Positions 60,130 through 64,000 of a DNA stretch of 64,000 bases are shown here, in pieces. Origin of the DNA: Streptomyces decoyicus (GTDB taxonomy: Bacteria > Actinomycetota > Actinomycetes > Streptomycetales > Streptomycetaceae); NCBI RefSeq assembly GCF_019880305.1, contig NZ_CP082301.1, positions 4,030,001 through 4,094,000 of the forward strand, in the 5' to 3' direction. Each line of letters begins with the position of its first letter. Position 1 is the first letter of the stretch. A program made the position numbers and the translations under genes. Under the pieces are notes generated by a model, which ran no database searches, had not been told where the DNA came from, and worked only from the letters and a program-made list of their open reading frames with translations.

Positions 60130-61308
60130 ATGGACCGACCGCTGCTGAACCGCCGCCTCGCCGAATTCGGCACCACGATCTTTGCCGAAATGTCGGCACT
60201 CGCCGTCCGGACCGGCTCCATCAACCTCGGCCAGGGCTTTCCCGACGCCGACGGCCCGGAAGAGGTCAGGGAGGCCGCGGTGCGTGCCCTGCGCGACGGC
60301 CGCGGCAATCAGTACCCACCCGGCCCCGGCATCCCCGAGCTGCGCACCGCCGTCGCCGCGCACCAGCAGCGGTTCTACGGCCACCGTGGCCTCTCCTACG
60401 ACCCCGACACCGAGGTCCTGGTCACCGCGGGCGCCACCGAAGCCCTCGCGGCCTCTCTGCTGGCACTGCTGGAACCGGGCGACGAGGTCATCGCCCTGGA
60501 GCCCTACTACGACTCCTACGCCGCCGGTATCGCGCTGGCAGGCGGCCGCCGCGTCCCGGTGACCCTGCGCGCGGACCCGGAGTCCGGCACCTACCGCCTC
60601 GACCTGGACGAACTGCGCGACGCCATCACCGACCACACCCGTCTGATCCTGCTCAACACTCCGCACAACCCCACCGGCACCGTCCTGTCCCACGAGGAGC
60701 TCACCGAGATCGCCCGCCTCGCCTGCGAGCACGACCTCCTGGTCATCACCGACGAGGTCTACGAGCACCTGGTGTTCGAGGGCGAGCACCTCCCCCTCGC
60801 GTCATTCCCCGGCATGCGCGAGCGCACCGTCACCATCGGCTCGGCCGGCAAGACCTTCTCCTTCACCGGCTGGAAGGTCGGCTGGATCACCGCGCCCCCG
60901 GAGCTGGTCAGCGCGGTCCGCTCGGCCAAGCAGTTCCTCACCTATGTCTCCGCGGGCCCGTTCCAGTACGCCGTCGCCGAGGCGCTGGCCCTCCCCGACA
61001 GCTATTTCACGGAGCTGCGCGACGATCTGCGCGCCAAGCGCGACATCCTGGCCACCGGACTCACCGAGGCCGGCTTCCAGGTCTTCCGCCCCTCCGGCAC
61101 CTACTTCATCACCACCGACATCCGCCCCCTCGGCCACGAGGACGGCTTCGCCTTCTGCCGTGCCCTGCCCGAACGCGCCGGCGTCGTCGCCATCCCCAAC
61201 GCCGTCTTCTACGACCACAAGGACCAGGGCGCACCGTACGTCCGCTTCGCCTTCTGCAAGCAGCAGTCGGTCCTGCGGGAGGCGGTCGGCCGCCTACAGA
61301 AGCTCTGA
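60130..61308 (+). CDS. Class I/II aminotransferase (kynurenine/methionine type)
   Basis: 392 residues from the ATG at 60130, where GGAGG lies 9 nt upstream; the ATG at 60121 directly touches that site and is less likely. Fold-type I aminotransferase: INLGQGFPDADGPEEVREAA, NQYPPGPGIPELRTAVA, NTPHNPTGTVLS, ITDEVYEHLVFEG, and Schiff-base lysine in SAGKTFSFTGWKVGW (about residue 241). The GQGFPDxDGP start is typical of the kynurenine aminotransferase/glutamine transaminase K and MetY/YbdL group. True substrate not fixed; with a kynurenine operon 11 kb away, kynurenine is one possibility. Confidence 0.9.
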   Translation: MDRPLLNRRLAEFGTTIFAEMSALAVRTGSINLGQGFPDADGPEEVREAAVRALRDGRGNQYPPGPGIPELRTAVAAHQQRFYGHRGLSYDPDTEVLVTAGATEALAASLLALLEPGDEVIALEPYYDSYAAGIALAGGRRVPVTLRADPESGTYRLDLDELRDAITDHTRLILLNTPHNPTGTVLSHEELTEIARLACEHDLLVITDEVYEHLVFEGEHLPLASFPGMRERTVTIGSAGKTFSFTGWKVGWITAPPELVSAVRSAKQFLTYVSAGPFQYAVAEALALPDSYFTELRDDLRAKRDILATGLTEAGFQVFRPSGTYFITTDIRPLGHEDGFAFCRALPERAGVVAIPNAVFYDHKDQGAPYVRFAFCKQQSVLREAVGRLQKL

Positions 61309-61332
61309 GGAACGGAGCCGCCGGACGCTCTT

Positions 61333-61376
61333 ACGTCCCGTACGGGACATACGGGCCGTACGGGATATACGGCCCG
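61333..61376 (+). repeat. TACGGG direct repeats with hairpins
   Basis: Four TACGGG(C) motifs at 9-nt intervals (61341-61373). TCCCGTACGGGA (61336-61347) is a perfect palindrome and CGGGCCGT/ACGGCCCG (61352-61359 with 61369-61376) forms a hairpin. It lies 25 nt after the aminotransferase stop and marks the border of the toxin/immunity island. Confidence 0.75.
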
Positions 61377-61379
61377 CCG

Positions 61380-61520
61380 TCACGCCCAGAAGCTCTCGGG
61401 CGGCGGCGCCTCCGGGTCGGGGGCGACCGGCGGCTCCTTCCGGTCACCGCAGAAAGAGTCGTAGAGGTCCTGGAGATAGGCGTAGAGGCGGTCGTCCTCC
61501 CAGAAGGGGACGCTGGTCAT
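61380..61520 (-). pseudogene. C-terminal fragment of an immunity-type paralogue
   Basis: 46 codons from the ATG at 61520, without a ribosome-binding site. The translation from FWEDDRLYAYLQDLYDSFCG to its end is closely similar to the last 40 residues of the gene at 62749-63099 (FYEDDRLYAYLQDLYDYFYG, then GDR.EPP.APDPEAPPP in both). The other two thirds of that protein are missing, so this is a leftover from recombination or deletion in the array rather than a working gene. It starts 31 nt after the stop of the 61552-62268 gene. Confidence 0.75.
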
Positions 61521-61551
61521 GACGTATATGCGCCCTGAGTTCCGGACTGCC

Positions 61552-62268
61552 TCACTGCGGAGCGAGCGGCATGGCCTCGAAGTCGTCGAAGAGGTACGCA
61601 TAAACCTGAGCGAGGTACGCCCTCAGCTCCCGCTGGTCGGGGAAGGTCACATAGGTCAGCCCGAACCACTGCTCCACCGTCAGCGGCTGGTTCGCCACAA
61701 GGTGCTTCAGCCCCGCACGAATCGTGTCCTGATAGTCGGGCCAGGCCGCATCGAACGTCTCGCGCAGCATTCCGAGGTCGTCGACCGCTTCGACGCCGAG
61801 CATTCCGGCACAGAAGTTCACCAAGCGGCGATCGACGCCAGGTACGTCCAGACCGATATCGGCCAGCGCGACGGTGACCGGGTCTATTTCCTCGTAGCCG
61901 CCCGGGTACGGGTAGAGCGTGGTGTTCCGCAGGTCGGCCTCGTTCTCCGGCCCATCCTCGCTCTCCAGATCCTGCGCCGGGCGGTACACGCCGTACAGCA
62001 GGCCGCGCGTCGAGAAGTCCGCGTAGACGTAGTTCACTTCACCGTCGGGGCTGTACGGCCGCCTGGGATCGATGGTGATCGCTGTGGCCTTCCCCAGGCA
62101 GTTCTCCCCCTCTCCGTAAACGGCCTCGAACGGCAGAATCGGCGAAAGATCGTGATTCTTCAGCGCCGCCTCACGGAGGGCGTCGTCCGCTTGGACCATG
62201 GCCTCCTCGGTGTCGAAGCGGGTAGCCCACGGGCCGGTGCGCGGTGGCAATTGGTCGCGCATTGTCAT
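61552..62268 (-). CDS. Putative immunity protein, long type
   Basis: 238 residues, ATG start overlapping the stop of a short upstream frame (ATGA). Soluble, acidic. The C-terminal 50 residues (GLKHLVANQPLTVEQWFGLTYVTFPDQRELRAYLAQVYAYLF) share a pattern with the 116-residue gene at 62749 (LREALECLLRERPVTAKQW...EDDRLYAYLQDLYDYF), so they are distant paralogues; the first 185 residues (IDPRRPYSPDGEVNYVYADFSTRGLLYGVY) are unique to this one. Position in an array behind a toxin-like gene suggests an immunity role. Family not recognised with certainty. Confidence 0.65.
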   Translation of the reverse strand: MTMRDQLPPRTGPWATRFDTEEAMVQADDALREAALKNHDLSPILPFEAVYGEGENCLGKATAITIDPRRPYSPDGEVNYVYADFSTRGLLYGVYRPAQDLESEDGPENEADLRNTTLYPYPGGYEEIDPVTVALADIGLDVPGVDRRLVNFCAGMLGVEAVDDLGMLRETFDAAWPDYQDTIRAGLKHLVANQPLTVEQWFGLTYVTFPDQRELRAYLAQVYAYLFDDFEAMPLAPQ

Positions 62269-62350
62269 GAAACGGAGACTCCGTCCATCGAGAGTTCGAG
62301 CTGCTCGGGCGTGGCCAATCTTCCCATGAGCGACCCGTGGTACGACGGGG
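62265..62350 (-). pseudogene. Short frame before the 61552-62268 gene, possible toxin-tail remnant
   Basis: An open frame of about 28 codons runs from just after the stop of the 62353 gene (FDAPSYHGSLMGRLATPEQ, ending VSVS) and its TGA overlaps the next ATG. No start codon or binding site of its own. By analogy with the clear toxin-tail remnant at 62630 it may be the last bit of a lost toxin, but the sequence itself does not show homology. Confidence 0.35.
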
Positions 62351-62352
62351 CG

Positions 62353-62637
62353 TCAAACCCCGTAGCCGGGCGGCGGGACATCATCCGGGGACTCCGGCGG
62401 CTCCTTGCGGTCGGTGGCAGACCGCTCACGAAGCAGGTACTCCAACGCTTCACGCAGATTCCGGGCGTCTGGCGATTTAGGGTTTCGGGCGATGTACGAC
62501 TTGCAAACGGGGACGTCATCGGTGAACTCAATATTGAGGCAGGACCTGAAGAATTTACCGACCCCGCCCACCTCCACGAAAAAATGCGGGATACTCGATG
62601 GCCTGAACTCCTCAGAGTTCAGCTCCACCTCACGCAT
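62353..62637 (-). CDS. Putative immunity protein, internally deleted
   Basis: 94 residues, ATG start. Compared with the 116-residue gene at 62749: the N-terminal parts align loosely (SSIPHFFVEVGGVGKFFRSCLNIEFTDDVP against GIPHFATDPDICTFFEVALGVEWIDDID), then LREALEYLLRERSATDRKEPPESPD matches LREALECLLRERPVTAK at first and then jumps to the GDRQEPPEAPD end, leaving out about 30 residues (GQLNHVFFYEDDRLYAYLQDLY region). The deletion is in frame. May be a non-functional relic or a shorter variant. The DNA is clearly richer in A/T than the core genes. Confidence 0.6.
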   Translation of the reverse strand: MREVELNSEEFRPSSIPHFFVEVGGVGKFFRSCLNIEFTDDVPVCKSYIARNPKSPDARNLREALEYLLRERSATDRKEPPESPDDVPPPGYGV

Positions 62638-62748
62638 TGTGCGATCCGACTGGCTCCGGGAGCATCGTCACCAATTCATATCCACCATTCCCGCCTGGTG
62701 TATATATCGCCCTCATCTCCCCGCTGTGGGCCGACGCCACACCGACCG
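62630..62748 (-). pseudogene. Remnant of a toxin C-terminal tail
   Basis: In the frame ending at the TGA 62630-62632 the minus strand reads about 26-38 codons with AIYTPGGNGGYELVTMLPEP and ends HNA-stop. This matches the very end of the toxin-like gene at 63096 (AIYDPDGKGGHKLVTMYPEP, ending RNA-stop). The DNA is also alike (GGTGACGATG then CCCGGAGCC). The remnant's stop overlaps the start of the 62353-62637 immunity gene, just as in the intact pair. No start codon belongs to it; it is bounded upstream by the stop of the 62749 gene. Confidence 0.75.
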
Positions 62749-63099
62749 TCATTCCCAGTACCAAGCAGGCGGCGGCGCCTCCGGGTCCGGGGCCTCCGGC
62801 GGCTCCTGCCGGTCACCATAGAAGTAGTCATAGAGATCCTGTAGGTAGGCGTACAGACGGTCATCTTCGTAGAAGAAGACATGGTTCAGCTGCCCCCACT
62901 GCTTCGCGGTGACCGGCCGCTCGCGGAGCAGACACTCCAATGCCTCCCGCAAATGCCGGGAGAACGTCGTGTCCGACGCCACGTTCGCCTTCGTCTTGTC
63001 GATGTCGTCAATCCATTCGACGCCGAGCGCGACTTCGAAGAACGTACAGATATCGGGATCGGTGGCAAAGTGCGGAATGCCCTCCCCGCGGTACCTCAT
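62749..63099 (-). CDS. Putative immunity protein coupled to the toxin gene
   Basis: 116 residues. Its ATG overlaps the stop of the toxin-like gene by 4 nt (ATGA). Small, soluble, strongly acidic, with many aromatic residues: IPHFATDPDICTFFEVALGVEWIDDIDK in the first half and HLREALECLLRERPVTAKQWGQLNHVFFYEDDRLYAYLQDLYDYFYG in the second, ending in a Pro/Glu-rich tail. Small acidic protein directly behind a toxin is the usual immunity layout in contact-dependent and other polymorphic toxin systems. I do not recognise the family with certainty. Confidence 0.7.
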   Translation of the reverse strand: MRYRGEGIPHFATDPDICTFFEVALGVEWIDDIDKTKANVASDTTFSRHLREALECLLRERPVTAKQWGQLNHVFFYEDDRLYAYLQDLYDYFYGDRQEPPEAPDPEAPPPAWYWE

Positions 63100-64000
63100 G
63101 CGTTTCTCTCCCTCTTCGGCTCCGGGTACATCGTCACCAGTTTATGTCCACCCTTACCATCCGGGTCGTAAATCGCGAGGAGACCGCTGTCACGGAAGTC
63201 CACTGGCTTGTAATTAATATCCTTACCCGTCATCGGCCGGTCCGGATCAATGTAGAACCCGCGGAATCTCTCGTGGTGATTGTCGCCGGGGCCCCAGGCG
63301 TCCTCGGGCGCGAACCGAATGTACTGCCGATCCGCCTTGGCCGGATCCAGCAAAGATCTGCCATGGAGATCGGCATGCATGAAAGCCTCGTCCTGGCCGT
63401 GGTTGAAGCCCGTGGAGAACGCATCGCACTTGTGTCTTTTATCCTTGTTCTCCGCGTCCAGGTAGGCGTCTTCACCCAACCGTTCCTTGGCATTGGGGCC
63501 ATGCGCGGGGTCGACCTTGCCGGAACTTTGAATGTAGCCATCTTGCTGGCTATAGATCGGTTTTCCATGGCTGTCGAAGATCGGGTTGCCATTCCCGTCG
63601 ACGCGCTTGGCCGGCTCTCCCAGCCGCTCCTTCAACATCTCATCGGTCGGGTCCAGGTGCCTTTGCGGCCCATGCCCCTGCCTGCGAAGGTCGTCGACGC
63701 GCTCAGCGACCTGTTTCCTGTGCCTGTCCCGCAGATCATCCTCGTTGAGCACCCGCTGGCCGAGCTTCAGGTGAACCGCATCCCGGTCGTCCTGGTGGCG
63801 CCGCATGTCCTTGCGTATCGCCTCCTCGGCCTCGTTGATGTTCTTCCTGGTGATGTCCAGCCCGTGGCCGATCGACCGGTGCCCCTTGGCCATCGCCTTG
63901 GACATGTCCGTGATCATCGAGTCGATGATCGGGCGGATCGCCTTCTCCACGATCTGCCCGTACTTGCCCTTGCCGAGCAGCCGGCCGCGGGTTTTGGAGT
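63096..64000 (-). CDS. Polymorphic toxin-like protein, C-terminal part only
   Basis: The frame stays open to the right edge, so the start is outside; a GTG at 63950 (VEKAIRPII) is internal. About 301 residues are visible. The first 100 are helical and highly charged (MSKAMAKGHRSIGHGLDITRKNINEAEEAIRKDMRRHQDD, then DLRDRHRKQVAERVDDLRRQG). Then a Gly/Asn/Asp-rich linker (VDGNGNPIFDSHGKPIYSQQ) leads to a C-terminal domain of about 130 residues with many His, Asp and Lys (CDAFSTGFNHGQDEAFMHAD, APEDAWGPGDNHHERFRGFYIDPDRP), a possible catalytic domain. The class is not recognised. Immunity gene follows with ATGA overlap. Confidence 0.65.
   Translation of the reverse strand, partial: SKTRGRLLGKGKYGQIVEKAIRPIIDSMITDMSKAMAKGHRSIGHGLDITRKNINEAEEAIRKDMRRHQDDRDAVHLKLGQRVLNEDDLRDRHRKQVAERVDDLRRQGHGPQRHLDPTDEMLKERLGEPAKRVDGNGNPIFDSHGKPIYSQQDGYIQSSGKVDPAHGPNAKERLGEDAYLDAENKDKRHKCDAFSTGFNHGQDEAFMHADLHGRSLLDPAKADRQYIRFAPEDAWGPGDNHHERFRGFYIDPDRPMTGKDINYKPVDFRDSGLLAIYDPDGKGGHKLVTMYPEPKRERNA

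Noticed and set aside
62265..62531. 88-codon minus-strand frame overlapping the 62353-62637 gene
   Set aside because: Most of it is an out-of-frame shadow (S/P/R-rich); only its last 28 codons, downstream of 62353, are kept as a possible remnant.

Overview
This is a high-GC actinobacterial chromosome segment, almost certainly Streptomyces. The evidence is the codon bias, frequent GTG starts, bldC, an Lsr2-type nucleoid protein, many actinobacterial DUF families, a Streptomyces-type parS site and several promoters that place the -10 box 6-8 nt before the start codon. No insertion sequence, prophage or CRISPR array is visible.

Left part (1-32.6 kb) is a core region built around purine synthesis. 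It starts with the 3' part of an HrpA-type helicase, tRNA-Asp, a DUF6274 gene, bldC, a conserved hypothetical, vdh (valine/leucine dehydrogenase) and a DUF3073 gene. On the minus strand follow purF-purM, a maleylpyruvate-isomerase-like gene, an ArsR regulator/M23 peptidase pair and purS-purQ-purL. Then come an Lsr2 paralogue, two tRNA-Gly genes, an ABC exporter plus two-component system (its ATPase carries an apparent frameshift), a third tRNA-Gly, purC, a dimethylformamidase-like gene, an M48-like membrane protein without its active site, purD, a SLATT-domain protein, a GntR regulator and a class III aminotransferase.

The middle (32.6-38.6 kb) is more variable. It holds a VTC-domain gene, a 5'-truncated DJ-1/PfpI relic coupled to a MarR gene, and two tandem membrane Ser/Thr kinases that share an extracellular GTW/two-cysteine domain.

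The right-hand core block (38.6-61.3 kb) holds purA, a diacylglycerol-kinase-like gene, a GbsR/MarR-type regulator divergent from an ABC exporter with a perfect operator palindrome between them, a secreted BP74-like protein and a two-component system. It continues with a complete tryptophan-to-anthranilate operon (tryptophan 2,3-dioxygenase, kynureninase, probable kynurenine formamidase), a DHA2 drug exporter, fba, a parS site, pyrE, an aldose-epimerase-like gene, a SRPBCC membrane protein, a membrane spermidine-synthase-like protein and an aminotransferase.

The last 2.6 kb (61.4-64 kb) looks like an accessory island. It is the 3' end of what appears to be a polymorphic toxin gene whose stop codon overlaps the start of a putative immunity gene. 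Behind it lies a decaying array of paralogous immunity genes, and one of these is still preceded by an in-frame remnant of a toxin C-terminal tail. This is the most novel-looking part of the window. The toxin and immunity roles are inferred from architecture, not from recognised catalytic domains.
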